A stretch of 64,000 bases of DNA from Isoetes taiwanensis (GCA_021234155.1 JAJEKV010000053.1:2296164-2360163), one strand, 5' to 3'; numbered from the stretch's first letter, positions 11,250 to 24,723 are shown. Notes: generated by a model from the letters alone, not told the origin. Numbers and translations: made by a program.

Positions 11250-14100
11250 TCAATCTAGAACTGATTTCAATCTTTAATAATTTCCTTTGTTTGATTGCAT
11301 TGTTCTTGTTCTCGCTAATCGAGCTTGATCTGATTCTAGACAAAATCCAATTAAGGATAGTTTTGATTTGATTGCTCTTTCATGTAAATTGAGGGGTTGA
11401 AAAAATAGGAATGGAATGAGTCCACACTGGTGAAATCGACTTACCTTATGGCCAAAATCCATAGGAAGAAATCTATTGAATAAAATGAAAGAGATAAGAT
11501 CCCTCCTCAGATTGACCCTCTAAATTGCAATCTTCATGGGAAGAACTTCTTGAAGAGCATTTAAAAATATAGAAGAGGGAGTAGATTTTTCTGCCATTAG
11601 AGTACCAGGATTAAATGCAACGATCGAGCTAGATCATGGCGGGCTCAGTTCTTTTCGGGGGTGGCTAAAAGCAGGCTTTTAAAATTCTATTACTCAAGAG
11701 TGAATAATGAAACTACACTGGGCTAAATTCAGTGCACTTTAATTACTCTTCCCTATTCCAAGAGGCCAGTCTCACTTTGCTAGCGAGATCTTGGCCCAGG
11801 AACAAATTCTTGGCAACTCTAAATCTTGCCAAACTCCATTGATAATATGAATGTAGCTTAACATCAATCCCTCTTGAGAGATTCTCAAAACCCTTCAAGT
11901 TTTTTCAAAACAAATCTCCGTACTGATGGATTTCCTCCAATTCTTCATACAATTAAGGATATTATGGCCCGGACATTATTAATCTTGTGCATGGTTTTGG
12001 GCCTCGGATCATTGCATTCACATCTATCGAGAGGTTGGCCACCTTGGTGCCTAAAGTGGAAAATCCCACTTCCTTTGCTGAATGGAGACCTATATCTCTT
12101 ACCAATACTTCTTATAGCTACATGCTAAGTTAATTGCCCTTGATTCCAAGACTACCTTGAGAAGAATATCGTGTAAGTCAATGCCTTTTACTTATGAGGT
12201 TTATTCCTGAACAATTACATTAGTGCAATGAAAGGTCTTCACGTTGGGTCGGGATCTCTCTAATCAATCCTTGCTTGTCAACCTAAAACTGGACTTCAAG
12301 AGGCTTTGACCTTTGTGTTGCCGGAATTTCATTGAGATTGCTAGAAAATGGGCTTTTACGGCAAAAACTAATCTCCCTTATTCAAGGTTTAGATTCCATA
12401 ATAAATTTCTTTGTGCTCATAAATGGATCTCCCACTAAATTCTTCCCACAGCAAAAGTCGAGACAAGTTGCCCTTTAGCTCCTTATCTATTCCTTATTGT
12501 TCTTTGAGATGCTCAACTAGATGTGTGAGTTAGTATGCGAGTGGATCTCTTGATGGTCTCAGCTTCCAAATAATTTAGATATTCTCACCAATATCTCAAT
12601 ATCTTTGATGACGCGATTTTGCCTTCCTTGATTCCAATCTGCAAATGTCACAAGTTTCTTGGATCTCATCCGCAATTTCTGCTTGCCTCGAGTCCGCCAA
12701 ACCTTGACAAAAGCAAAATCATTGGGATGTGGCCATTCTTCAATGCTTGTGGCATCTAGGTCCTAAGTTGTAATCAAGCTAAAATCTGCTTTGGGTATGC
12801 CTCTCTCCCCTAAATCCGTCTGAGGGTCTTTGGGATCTATTTTGCAAGAATAAAGAGAAAATTAAATAACTATAGAAATTGTCTTTCCTTTCTTTGAAGA
12901 ACAATCATTACAAACTGGTGCTTGCATCTTCCATGTTGCTTTCTCCTACGCTTTCTGGTGGCCCTAAATCCATTTATTCGAGTTGGAGAAAACTAGGAAC
13001 TTCATTTTGGAATGTAAGTCATCTGGTCAAGCTGAGTCAATTACTAGAGCCAAAAAGTTTAGGGGGTCTAGGATGCAAAAGTCTACTTGAGGGCATGTTC
13101 CCTTGCGGTAAATATATTTGGAAGCTTGATTGCAGGTAATTGCTCTCCGCAATTTATAGCTCATTGGCTAAATGCCCCTCCTATCCTCACAAGGACATCA
13201 AGCATTAAAACTTCCTAAAATGCATCTTTTGTTGATCTTCACCCCTGCTCCCAAATACCCTCCCCTCTTAGCAAAGGAATCTAATTAAGGCTTGGAACAT
13301 GATCCATCGTAGCGGAAAATTGAGCCTTGTCTTGCCATGAACACAAGCTTGATGCGGTCACTGTTTTCGAGTGTAACTCCAAAGTCATGGCCATAAAGCA
13401 CCCCAAGATCTCTACCACGACTGGAAGCTGGACCCAGCAGGTGGAATTTCTACTATCAAGAGATCTTTACAAAACTAATAATTCCATTTGTCTACGAATT
13501 TCAACTGGCAGAATCCGCTCTCAAAGGAACTTCAACGATAAAAGATTTTACCTTCCTTCAAATCTATCTAGCTAACTACAATAATTTCAATGATTACTAA
13601 ATCTATTTAGTTGTTCTATAAAGTGAATGTTTAAGTCGAAATTTACAATTTGATAAATGTGATAGATTCTCAATAAAAGTGAGAGGAAATGGAACTTGAT
13701 CGGTCAGACCACACAGTCTTATTTAATGATATTTGGAATTCCCTCACGCTTTCTCAAAGATTTACTTTCATATGGTTGATAGCTCAAAAGTCTGCCCACA
13801 AATTTGGTCTCTTTATCTAAAGATGTAGTGACTTCTACTCGATTAATCACCCTTTCAGGTTATCTGCTGAGGATGAGACGATGGAAGCATATTTTTATTT
13901 GTTCAAGAAATAGGACCTTTCGAATTACGGTTTTAAACTTGGCACTCACCTTAAGAATAAACATCAACTCCATCGTTGATTTTGTGCGGTGAGGAGACAC
14001 CATGCTTCAATTCTCTAGTTCACTCTTGTGGAACGGAAATCTAGAAATAAATTCTTTATTCTTCTAAACCCTTCTCTATTTTTGGATTAAAATGCACTCA
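11250..14100 (+). pseudogene. LINE (non-LTR retrotransposon) reverse transcriptase remnant
   Basis: Plus-strand translation across frames follows a plant LINE ORF2. The 5' part of RT appears as LVPKVENPTSFAEW then RPISLTNTSY (about 12015-12110). The palm region follows with INGSPTKFFP, a degenerate RQG and PLAPYLFLIVL (about 12425-12510), and a decayed YADD-like stretch at about 12590-12620. The thumb/connection piece (12879-13139) has FLSLKNNHYKL and EPKSLGGLGCKSL. A zinc-finger-like tail (zf-RVT type) at about 13725-13930 includes WNSLTLSQRFTFIWLIAQKSA and EDETMEAYFY. There are stops and shifts every 30-80 codons. No endonuclease domain was recognised upstream and no poly(A)/target duplication was located. 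Confidence 0.75.
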
Positions 14101-17100
14101 TTTGACATTGATCTGTGCTATCACAAAGAGGAGATATGGAGAAAATTACAATTCGGTTGATTCAATTGGGCTATTCGGGGCCAATTTGACTTATTTGTAT
14201 CTAAACTAAACCCTTAATTGATTCTAATGCACCCTTCTCGTGACAGAATACATGGCGTTCCTTAGAGACGGTGGTACACAAAGTTGGACAATATAGACAA
14301 TTACGAGATAGGTTTGCATCGAGTGACCCGACTAAGAAAAATTGACCTTAAAGGAGTTGTGTCATGGCGGATGATTTTATTCAAGTGGAAAGCTCAAAGA
14401 AAGGAAGCTATTTGGGCTGGAATTTTCACAAAATTCATGCGGATGCATTTAATGTTTGAGTTCATATTGACACCATTTGATGTATCGAGCGACTCTCAAA
14501 GTATAGGGGTTATACTATAGCCACAAGAAGCTCCTTCTGATTTACATGGTACCTGCTGGTGCGCATGGGAAAGGCTTAGAAGCACGCGTGTTACGAATGA
14601 GCGTGGCAAAATAGCTACACACATGGTTCCAGGATGACTTTTACTAATCAGTGGTTTGGCGTCTGAATTGAAGCCATAAATATCCTCCACTTGCATTGAA
14701 CTTTGCTTGTTTTCCTTGTCATATTCACATTTCATGAAGGTGATCAATACCATGATTTTATGACTCGATTAAGTCATGGATGGTATTATTGACCTTTTGC
14801 GGGGAAGGACCTTGACTCTTACGAGGGCTTCATTGCCTTATTTTTTCGGACGGAATCATTCTCTACTTTGACTAATGAAACTATAATTGACTATCTTCAT
14901 ATTTTGGATGTACTACATTTTCATGATTTCTTGTATTTTTTCATTAGATGCTCAACCTAGATGAGTATCTTATTGCTCTCCATAGCCACCTTCATTGCGG
15001 TTTGGTGTATGGAATGTGGCTTTATCTAATTAATGAAAAATCTACCCTTACTCTCAAAAAAAGGAGAATCAAAGAGCTTGAGCTCTCGGGCTATGATTTA
15101 AGTTTAGGATATGAATTACTTTCTGATGTGTAATCATATCAAATGAATAGTGTTGACTTGATTCTTATAATGGTTTTGAGCTATATTGAGATATTGCACT
15201 GAAGCAGTTTTACTCCTAAATTTGTGCTAACTAGCTTTGCATTGTTGAACTAGCAATTGAATAATATCTTCATCTTTAGATGGAAGGGACTAAGGTTAGG
15301 CACGACAAGTCTTCTCGGTGACACATCCTCCAATACCTTTTTAGCATCTTGTTTTCAAATTAAAGCTTGATAATGTGGTACATAACATATTCCACGGGCG
15401 AAGTCATGACTGCAAAACGTTACTTTAGCTTCTCTTTTATTTTAAGTTAATATCTTAGCGACAAAATAGAATGAACACAGGGATGCTTTGTTGTCGAGAT
15501 CTTTGCCAATTCTTCAATATCTTCCTCGAACATTCATCCTCGCCATCATACAACCAGCAAAATTTCATTCGCATGCCAGGTTCCTTCATTCCTTCGCGAA
15601 TATAAATCAAACATAGTGCGATAGTGGTCCTGATGGAACAAAGGAGCCTAATGCACGATGGGTACGACAATGCCCTTGTCGATTCCTCAAAGAGTTTATT
15701 ACATTAATAATACTCTACTATGGTGCCTGACTACATTCGCATGGTAACTTGACCACTACCTTTCCCACTTTTATGTACTCAAAATGGCTGATCCTCGTGA
15801 CTAAGTGGGGTCTCTAGCTAAGCTCCATGTGTAATCAGAGTAGATATGGAGACATAAGCATCGGAGGCAAAACATAGCCAACATGCAAAACATCATAAAC
15901 ATAGCTCGGGACAATGGGAGCTCGATTAGGCCTACATGCATGCCCTGTTAGCAAAAGAAATGCCAAACTGACACATCCCAAGCCCTGTAAGCGGGAACGG
16001 CAGAACTCTGAGCTACTAAGGATCAAATTGTATAGAAGAGACAACAGGAGGTGCAAAGACCATGACATATGATATTCTTATATGCTTATACCCAAATTGC
16101 CTGAAGGTTCCCGTTGTTGATGAATGATGACCATGATCACTCTATACCAATGTCTAAGTGTCGGTGATGTCTCTTCAGTATGAGTCCGCTCAGGCCCTTG
16201 ATGTTTATAACATTGCACCTTAACTGGTGTTTTGAAATCTATGTTAAAATACTTGTCTTGGTGGTGGTTATTGGCACAAGTGGCATTGAGTTCCCAAAAT
16301 CATGCGGTTCGACAAAATCAGGATGGTCTCATAAGCTGAAATTATGCAAGTAGCACCAATTACCCAAACTCCATCTTGGGTGGCCAAGTACAATCAACTC
16401 ATTAGTTTTAGAATTAATGGCATGACTTTTAATATTTGCGAGGTAAGATTCGATTTCCAAGTTCATCGGAGATCTTAAGGATATGGTTGACTCACAGGTG
16501 CGATTGGTAAAGAAAGCGATCCCGCTTATTGTATTCCTTTGGGAAGGCTTCGTGAAAACCTCTTCTTCCATGGAGTCTCTTTGCTCACGACTGTACCCTT
16601 TAAAATATACTTCCTTCCTTCCTTCCAACTTCCCTTCCTTCCTTTCTAATGCCTCCCCTTTTGACGGATTCTTTGAATCTTGAGAGGCGTGCAGACCTTA
16701 TTCGTATCAAATCTTGTTGCATGTCATCGATTGATGTTCCTTATTGGATTTGGTACATGGAAAATCCGCATCGCGTCAGTTCATCCATTAACTCAACGGC
16801 ATTGGAGGTTGCTTGAGGAATCTTCAGCGATTCGGCATAGTGATTTAGCGATTAGCGACATGGCAAATCTTTCAAAAACCCCAAAGTTCTTATTATCTAG
16901 GTAGGACGGACCTGGCGGCAAATGATTTTAGTACTGCCATTAGTTGCTCGAGCTAATGAGGTTGTATGTGGGTTTCCAGTGTGCTCCGCAGTAGCAGGCT
17001 TGAACTCATGTCATTTTACTTGTCAATGGTTGTTGATATCCTTCAGCCATCCACTAAGGTGGTCCTTCAACTCCCACCTCCTAGTTGGGCGTATATGGAC

Positions 17101-17600
17101 TTGGGTTTGGGATGAAACTACCTCGGCATCCTAAAGGTGGGCTGTGCTTTGGTGACGATTCTTCCTGAGATGCGGCGTGTAGATATGTATCTAGGTCGAT
17201 CCTGCAGTGTCGATCTATCACACTTGTGCAAGCAAAGGGATGGCTGATGTTTCTTTTTATGCGATCATCTCAGTGTTGATCTTGGTTGCTTTCTCTTTTC
17301 ATGTGACATGTAAATAAGTGCTCAGCTGTTGTCCGGTCTTAGATGGGGTGCAGACTAAACATTTCATTTAAGCGTCGGGGATGGTTGTTGTGGTCCATAC
17401 GGAAGGGTAAAACACGTTGTGGTGTCTCAGATTTGGTACATCCCACATCCCAAAATGTGGTCTTGGCTTTGTGGTATGAAGTATAATTATGGCAAGCTGT
17501 TTGCTGTTATTTAAATAGAGTCCCAATTTGTGAAATTTAATTACAAAACTAAAATTCAAATTCCCTTCTTTGGCCCTTCCTGTTCTTGCCCTTCGTCCTA
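14100..17600. other. Intergenic stretch, no gene supported
   Basis: Several short frames occur (for example 14284-14520 plus, 14496-14753 minus, 16329-16628 minus, 16922-17134 plus). None carries a recognised motif and no two agree in strand or splice signals. The part to about 14500 may still be LINE 3' sequence: WAGIFTKFMRMHLMFEFIL resembles the RNase H region only loosely. A TTCCTTCC-rich run lies at 16610-16650. Nothing else is supported. Confidence 0.5.
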
Positions 17601-17819
17601 TTCTTTGGCTCCACTGACTCCAATCCGAGTGCTGGATATGGATGTCAGCGGTAATCTATCCTGGCGGCATTGGTGAGCGAAGAAGAACCAAGAAAGAAAT
17701 CTTGAAGAAAAGACACTGGGAAAAGAAGAAGAGAGAAAGATTGGAGCTTAAGAATTGGCGAGGAAGGGATCCGAGTTCATCGAAGTGCAAAGCGGAGTAA
17801 GCGTCGTGTGTCAGCAATT

Positions 17820-18330
17820 TGCTAACGTCTTGGCAAACATACCAAAAGAGGTGAGGATAGCATGAAGAAAGAAATTTTTACTTGAGTTTTTTGAGGATAA
17901 ACATTGGAAAAATTATAGGTGGAGGTAAAGTTTGGAAACCAGGCACATAAATCATTAGGGGTCCTGGGACTCTATCGCGGTATGTAATCTCTGCAATGGC
18001 GCCTGCGCGGTAAGGCATCGCCATCTTGCAATATGCATGCCGCAGGTAGGATTGAGAAGCAGTGACAAAAATCAGCTAGAGATCTTGGAAAGGTGATGAG
18101 TGGGCTCACCCAAGAGAGCACAAAGACAAAGAAAGAGGCGGTCGATTACAATGGTGGAAAATGGGTTTTCTTATAAAGAGGGCTAAAGGTTAGATGCAAT
18201 TTCGGATGAACAATGAGAAAGATTTAAAATTTAGATTGAGAACACGAGATGTCTCCTAACACAAAGGATGTTAGAACTAGAAGATTGCGAAATGTAAGAG
18301 AACGTAGTACTATCTCGGGAATCGGGTTGG
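17820..18330 (+). pseudogene. Unidentified lysine-rich coding fragment (copy B)
   Basis: This is the counterpart of the fragment at 220-785. The same words are recognisable (LQWWKMGF and KRAKG in shifted frames), but many short indels break it and no continuous frame survives. No function can be proposed. Confidence 0.3.
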
Positions 18331-18819
18331 TTTATAAATTACATTCGTGTAGTGTGGTGGTGCATGTGGTGGTTATTGTGTTGTACGTGATTGTGGTGTC
18401 TTGTAACATGCTGGTGTGTAGTTAGCTCTGAAATCGGCCTAGTGTGTTAATGTTGGAAATATTAGAACATAGCGGGTGTGTTTACAAGTGCCTTTCGTTC
18501 TTGGTGCAGCCAGTAGCCTGGCGTCTAAAATATTTTGAGGAATGATAACTGAAAAGTGGTCACAAAGTTTAATTAGTTATTCAACGACAATGGGCGTTCT
18601 CTCAATCTGCAGCGATCAACTGGTTTTCGAATATCAATATCCGTACGTTTTGTTTTATCCTGTAACGAACTTGTTGGAAATAATCTTATATTACGCAAAT
18701 CGCCTCTGGTAATTCTTGGATCGAAGCCCTAATGTGGTGGGCGAGATCATCTGGGTCATCCAGGGCCGGGGTTTCTGCACACAACTACCACCATGATTGG
18801 TCATCATTTTTGATCTCTT

Positions 18820-20010
18820 AGCAGGAGGGTGAGGAAAGGAGAAAAGAGGAGGAAGGTGGCCAGGAAGGGAAAGTAGAGAGGTGGATGTAAGAGAAGAAAT
18901 ATGTATGGGAGAAAGGGGAAGGGAAAGAAAAATCAATTAGGCGAGAGGAACCTTAGAAAAGGACAGGGACAAGGGAAGATGTAAAGGGAAAGGGAAATGG
19001 CTGGGAAGGGAAAGAATGGGAAAGGAAAAAGGCCATGGGAAGGAAAGGGAAAGGATTAGGAGAGGAGAGGGAACAAGGGAGAGAAGTGAAAGGAGAAAGA
19101 AAAGGGAGAGCCATGAGGAGGGAAATGGGGCGTGGAAAAGGGGCATCAAAAAGGGAAGGGGGAAATGGGGAAATAGAAGGGAAAGGGCCACGAGAAAAAG
19201 GAAGAGGAAAAAGACATAGAAAATAGAAGCAGAGGAAGGGTGGGAAAAAGAAAGGTAAATACATAGAAAAAGGAAAGAAAAATGTGGAAAGTGCATGGGA
19301 AAAGGAAGGGAGAAAGGGTGAAGGAAGGGAAAAGAGCGGATAAAAGAGGAAGAGGGAAAGGATCGAGAAAGGAGGAGAAAGCAGAGGGAAAAAGTTCATT
19401 AGGAAAAGAAAAAGGCCGAAAGAAGGGTGGAAAAGAGGAAAAGGAGGAGTCGGAGAAGAGACAGGAACAGGAATTGAAAAAGAGGAAATGGGAGAGCCAC
19501 GGGAAAAGGGGAAGAGGGAAAGGGTGGGAAGGGGAAAAAGAGCAGGAGGAAAAAAGGAAAGAAAAGAAAGAGAGTACAAAAGGAAAAATGGGAGAGGGTG
19601 GGAAAAGGAGGAAAGACACACATAAAAGATAGAAAAGGAATGAAAGAGGCATAGGGAAAGAAAATGAAAAGGAGGAAAAAAAGAGGAAAAAGAGCTATGA
19701 AAGGTGGTGCCAGAAGAATGGAAAGAAGGAAAAGGAAAAAGGAAGGAAAAGGGAAGGGAAGAGGAAATGGGCATGAGGAAGAGGAAAAGGAAATGGAAAA
19801 AGAAGGGAAGGAAAAAAAAGGAAAAGGAAACGGAAGGCTGGGAAGAGAAGGGAGAAGGAGAAGGATAAAAAAGGAAAAAGAGAAAAGGAAAAATAAGATG
19901 TGTAGAAAATGAGAAAAAAAGGAAAAGGAAAAAGGAAAGTATGTAGGGAAACGAGGAAAAAGGAAAATGAAGGATAGAGGAAAAGGCAAAGGGAAGAGGA
20001 AGGGTGTTGA
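18820..20010. repeat. Polypurine (GGAAA-type) tract, copy B
   Basis: This is the counterpart of 1281-2850, about 1.19 kb. The word composition and flanks are the same (GGTGTTGAATGTACAAAA on the right in both). Length differs by whole words, consistent with slippage or with assembly collapse. Confidence 0.95.
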
Positions 20011-20229
20011 ATGTACAAAAACCTCTTAAAGCTCAGCAATGCTGGGCTTAGTTTCTATTATATTAGATTTATGAAAATGAATCCGAAATGGTTTTACTAC
20101 GTCATACGTTCCCAACTTATGCAAGAACGCCACCATTACTAGTATAACTTAAGAGATTATCTCACCTTGTGTGCAATCTTTGAAATACAACTGTGTTCTT
20201 CAACTTAATCAATATGATCATGAGATCAT

Positions 20230-21560
20230 ATTGTTCTGCAACTTGTTCCTCAACCTAAATATATGTTACCCCTTAGGTATGGACATTGTGCTAGAAACTT
20301 ACCTTGAGAGTGAATCATATAACATGATTATCTCAACAATTCATGTTGTTATATCGGTATCTTTGAATTTGTCTTGAGGCTCTACAAATCTTTTTCGCCC
20401 GGGACCTTTGTCAATATGTCGACAAAGGTTGTCTTTGCGTATTCACATATGTCAATTTTGCTAAGCCCTACCAAACTGCTTCCCTAATAAAATGTAGTTC
20501 TAGCTCAATGTGCTTTGACCTTTCATGCAGTACAAGGTCCTTTGACATTGCTATACAACTTGTGCTGTCACAATAAATTTCGGTGGCTAGTGGTTGCAAG
20601 AAGCCAAGTTCTGTGAGTAATCTTCTTTCCCAAATTACCTCTTTAACACAAAGTGTGGCGGTGCATACTCTGCTTCAAAGACTTGATAAAGCTATTGAGC
20701 TGTTTTTACACTTCAAGCTATTAGTCCACCTCCCAAGAACGATAAATAGCCCGAAGTAGACTTTCCTAGTGTCAAGTCACCCCAATCGCATCTGGTAAGA
20801 TTTCAAGATTAAATCTTGTGTACAATAAGTGATCCCAATATCCATTGTTCCTTTAAGATATCTGATCACCCTTTTTGCTGCAATCCAATGATCCTTCCCA
20901 GGATCATTATTATACCTACTCAAAACATTCACAATGTGAGCAATGTCTGGACCTTGTACAGTTGGCCACATAGGATAAACATCCTATTAAAGACCTCTAT
21001 GGGGTTTTGATCATTTCTGCTCTCTCTCTATCATTTTTGGGGCACATTTGGTCTGAGATTTTGCTTCCTGTCACAGCAGGAGTTTTACAAACATTGCACT
21101 CCTCCATTTTAAATTTTTTTAGCATACTTTCAATCGATTTTTAGAGATAATATCATGACTTTATTTGCTTCGATCTCTTTTGACTTCAATCCCTAAAATT
21201 TTTGCGACTCTCCTGTGTCGGCATTTTGAATCTTTTGTTCAACACATCTTTGCAATGTTGCAAACAATTTTGTCCTTTTGCTATCATGATGTTGTCATCT
21301 ACATAAAGTGCAATAATGCACCATTCATTCCCTGCTTCAAATTTGTAGATATTTCCATATGAACTTGTTAAACCCCTGATCAACTAGGAATGAATCCATA
21401 CACTTGTACCACTCCCTTGGATCCACAGGTCCTATAGTGAGATGCACTTTGTACAGAATCTATTTCATCATCATCTCCACATGTCTCCAAACTCCCCTCG
21501 AAAAATTGATTATGGCTCATTGTGTTGAGTTCTGTTTAACCATAGAATTTTTTTAAACAA
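20230..21560 (-). pseudogene. Ty1/copia RT-RNase H remnant (copy B)
   Basis: Minus-strand copia polyprotein fragment, better preserved than copy A. The reverse transcriptase palm (21186-21383) reads CIIALYVDDNIMIAKG with the YVDD catalytic box. The next piece (20777-20971) contains PDIAHIVNVLSRYNNDPG and IRYLKGT, the conserved link between RT and RNase H. The RNase H tail (about 20410-20600) carries TSCIAMSKD. Frame changes separate these pieces. Integrase, protease, gag and LTRs are missing, so this is a dead truncated element. Family assignment rests on these motifs; the lineage within copia was not determined. Confidence 0.85.
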
Positions 21561-21639
21561 AAGACTATGTATTTAACTAAAATACAGCTATTTACCCCAA
21601 CATGCTAGATGATAAAATAAATCTATAACAAATCAAGTT

Positions 21640-21935
21640 ATTTACTAATCTGTCCATCTAGTGGTGTTGGATTGTAGGGCACGCCAAAATGCCTACAAAA
21701 GCTTTTAGGAGCGCCCCAATAAGTACCATTTGACTGCAAATGCCGCTCAATCACCGTAGCCAACCGATTGTGCTGTCCCACACACGATTGGCACCACAGG
21801 GTTCAAACTCACCAGCATGGTGTCCCCGACTGTCTCAGCTGCGCTGACTGGGAGCAAACTTGCATCTATCAACTCTTTTATCCTCCTTCTCCTCGTACTA
21901 GGAGGCAGATTGTTAAAAAGGTTGGGATCCATACC
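21640..21935 (-). pseudogene. Unidentified coding-like fragment (copy B)
   Basis: A minus-strand frame beginning MDPNLFNNLPPSTRRRR and continuing into a hydrophobic stretch (PVVPIVCG) before a stop. The same start is seen, with indels, in copy A. The basic N-terminus and short length give no family. It may be the 5' end of a gene broken by the copia fragment that follows. Confidence 0.25.
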
Positions 21936-22021
21936 AAGCGCCCAACAGAGCGCCGGAGAAGAGTAGCGTAAGAAAGGAGCTGAAATGAACAGATTTAAAA
22001 TTGAAATAAATGGCTATATTA

Positions 22022-22352
22022 TTTGTCACGCATGACAAAAGTTTGTCACGAAAGTTTGTCACGCGTGGCAAAAACTATTAAAGTTTGTCAGCATGATAAA
22101 TATTTGTCGTGCGTGACAAAAGTTTGTCACGTGTGACAAAAGCTATTCAGGTTTGTCACGCATGACAAATATTTGTCACACGTGACAAGAAAGTGACATA
22201 ATTTGTCACGAGTGTCAAATTTTAGTCTTTTGTCACGGTTTTTGAGTTTGAATTTTTGTCACGAGTTGCAAAGAAAGATTTGTCTTTGTCACGAGTGGCA
22301 AAATTAAAATACGTGACAAACTTTATTGGCGTGACAAATTTGCCCGTGACAA
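22022..22352. repeat. TTTGTCACG palindrome array (copy B)
   Basis: This array contains units such as TTTGTCACGCATGACAAA and TTTGTCACGTGTGACAAA, perfect or near-perfect palindromes with variable 2-4 base centres, spaced 20-30 bp. Outer arms are conserved while the centre varies (GCAT, GTGT, CACG). This pattern fits a dyad-recognition site or a hairpin more than a simple satellite. It lies about 335 bp beyond the minus-strand 3' end of the protease relic. Confidence 0.85.
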
Positions 22353-22687
22353 AAGACCCTTGTGCCTTGTAGTAAGAGTAAGGATTGCTGACAAATTAAG
22401 ACATTTATACTCCCTTGAGAATAAGACAGAGAGTAAGCTTTTCAATGGCTTATGGCAACAGTCGTTCCTTATCTATGACTTGTATTAAGGCCCGCATTTC
22501 TTGAACTTAGTAAAACTCAAGCAGCTATACAGAAATTAGCTAGTAATCAATAAAAGGATTTTTTTTTGGTTGAAACTTGCTTATGAAAATCTTAAGCATA
22601 AAAACACAATTCTCTTAATTCTCTTGGTTGCGGAAATGATCACTTGGATAAAATTTATTATTATAAAAATGATTAATCAAAATAAAT

Positions 22688-23931
22688 TTACAACCCAATG
22701 CTCCCAAGTATAGACTTATAGTCGACATGAGGGTTACAGTCTCTTATACTTTGAAAGCCCACTATATTGTTGAAGCGTTCAAAAACAGTAATAAAACCCA
22801 TGAGACTGGAAAGCCCAAGCATACATATATCATTGCCTTCCAGATATCGAATGTTCGAACAGTAATCACCATTGGACGGGTCAAACATATGGTAAATTGC
22901 ATTTCCAAAATTGCCCCTTCATTCAATCCATTCTCAAAGTAAAATTTAAAATTAGGAAAATCATCACGAGCATCCTCATCCTCTGGAATTTGGAAGCAAA
23001 ATGACTTCCGCCTCTCGTGTTTTTTCAATTAGTGGAGAGGAGCAAGTCGTTCATGCATACATGACTGAACTAAATAAGTCTTAGGTCAAAACTGTTTTGT
23101 TGATCCCGTGTCAACAATCATATCTCTAGACAAAACTATATGGTGGCTACCTATCATAATCTTCTTTAGTTTCAAAATGAAAGCTCCAAACTTGTTGCTG
23201 CTTGCTGGTATTTTTAAATTTGTTGTTTTAGATATTTTAATAGCGTCTCGTCCAAGTATTAAGGCCCCTTCATCATTGTCTACATATTCCAATTCAGACA
23301 TAATTGGCAAGCAAATTCTTGAATATATGAGATTGAGCTAGAATTTTGGAAAAGAAATTGTGGCATTATTGAATCCAAGGATGCCAAAACCTTCAGGTAA
23401 AAATTGATCACTAGTACTTCTTAAAACCCCATATACTAGATTATATGAGTTCTCCTCGTAGGTTAAAAAAAATGCAACTGAAGCCCTTGAAATAAAACCT
23501 AAACAACCTTGTTGTGGTCCAAGGAAATACCTGTAGAATCGACATCTTTTAGTACTTGAACAAAATATCTATGGGCCAAGGTACTCACAATCAGCATCAA
23601 TATTGCAAGAAACATATTGATTTCTCTTCATATGTGCATCTATTGTTGACAATAGAGTGATGTCAGCACCTGAGTCAATAATAAGATTCACTTCAGCTTC
23701 ATAATTATCAGTATGGATTTTCATGGTTGCAACATAACTATGTACCCACTGCTCATTTCTATATACTATTATGGATTTCAGTTTTGAACTAAGAAAAATG
23801 TTGGGAGAAGTGTGGGATGAAGTCTCTGGCGGGTGAGTTGGGATCATTATGGTGGAAAATGATCCCAACATGGTGGAAAATGAAAACAAAAAGATGAAGA
23901 GAGGCAATATTGACATGATAAAATAGTTCAA
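22688..23931 (-). pseudogene. Pepsin-like (A1 family) aspartic protease, frameshifted
   Basis: The first block (from 23931) has a hydrophobic signal-like N-terminus, then YVATMKIHT and IIDSGADITLL, which matches the first catalytic Asp motif (D-T/S-G). The middle contains GFGILGFNNATISFP and LILGRDAI, the usual plant pepsin-like spacing. Next come FGAFILKLKKIMIG and MIVDTGST, the second Asp motif. The last block (22688-22888) ends with ICMLGLSSLMGF and NIVGFQSIRDC, matching the family C-terminus. About 410 codons are covered without introns, normal for plant nepenthesin-like proteases. At least three frame changes interrupt it. Whether these are mutations or sequence errors cannot be told. 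The MITE starts about 60 bp upstream of the start codon. Confidence 0.75.
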
Positions 23932-23991
23932 TATGATAGAAATGATTTAAGAGAAATTCAATGAAAACAAGAGAGCTTCTTCTCTAGCTCT

Positions 23992-24723
23992 AATGACATG
24001 TTTAACAAAATTTGGACTTATCCAAATCATGCCATGATAATATTATATGTGTTTTTAGCTTTTATTAATTTTAATAATTTGTTCTGTTTATCTTTAGATA
24101 AGAAATATGGTACTTACTAAAGTTTAAAGTTGCTTTCTAAACTAATTCTTGGTTCCATCTATTTAGAATTAAATTTTCATCTAAGATAACCTTGTCTAAT
24201 TAAAATGCTTTTTTTTTTGAATATTTAAAGAAAGTTTTACATTGAAATTAATTAAATGAGTACGTTTATGTTTGAATAAAATATATTTTCTTTCATCAAT
24301 AATAAATTATTCAATAGTTATTATTAAACCAATAACTTTATATCATTTAATAAATTTCAACCTAAAACCTTCCTTAAAGTATTTTTAAAAATATAAAAGT
24401 TTGTAAATTGTGAAATCTTAATAATAGTTTTAAGTCAATCGTCATTTAATTATCATGATTGCTAAATCTTGAATCTGTTAAATCAATAAAAATTGAAATA
24501 TTTATATTCTTGAAATGTCTAATTCTAAATAGATTCAAATAAAAATTAGTTTGAAAATCAAGTTTATTCTTTGATAATCATTATAGTTTTAATTTAAAGA
24601 GAAACTTATAAAAATTATAACAATCAAGAAGAATCACACAATACATATATATTCTTATAATGGCGTTCTTGAAGTATTATCTATTAAATCTGAATAAGTC
24701 CAAATTTTGTTGAATATGTCATT
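23992..24723. mobile_element. ~730 bp inverted-repeat MITE (copy B)
   Basis: This is the same element as 6873-7601. Its ends pair over about 33 bp (AATGACATG... and ...ATGTCATT). It separates the 5' end of the aspartic protease from the minus-strand 3' region of the NHL gene. A third, older relative forms intron 1 of the NHL gene at about 26724-27486. Confidence 0.8.

Noticed and set aside
18937-20039. Long F/S/P/L-rich frames in copy B
   Set aside because: Same composition artefact as in copy A.
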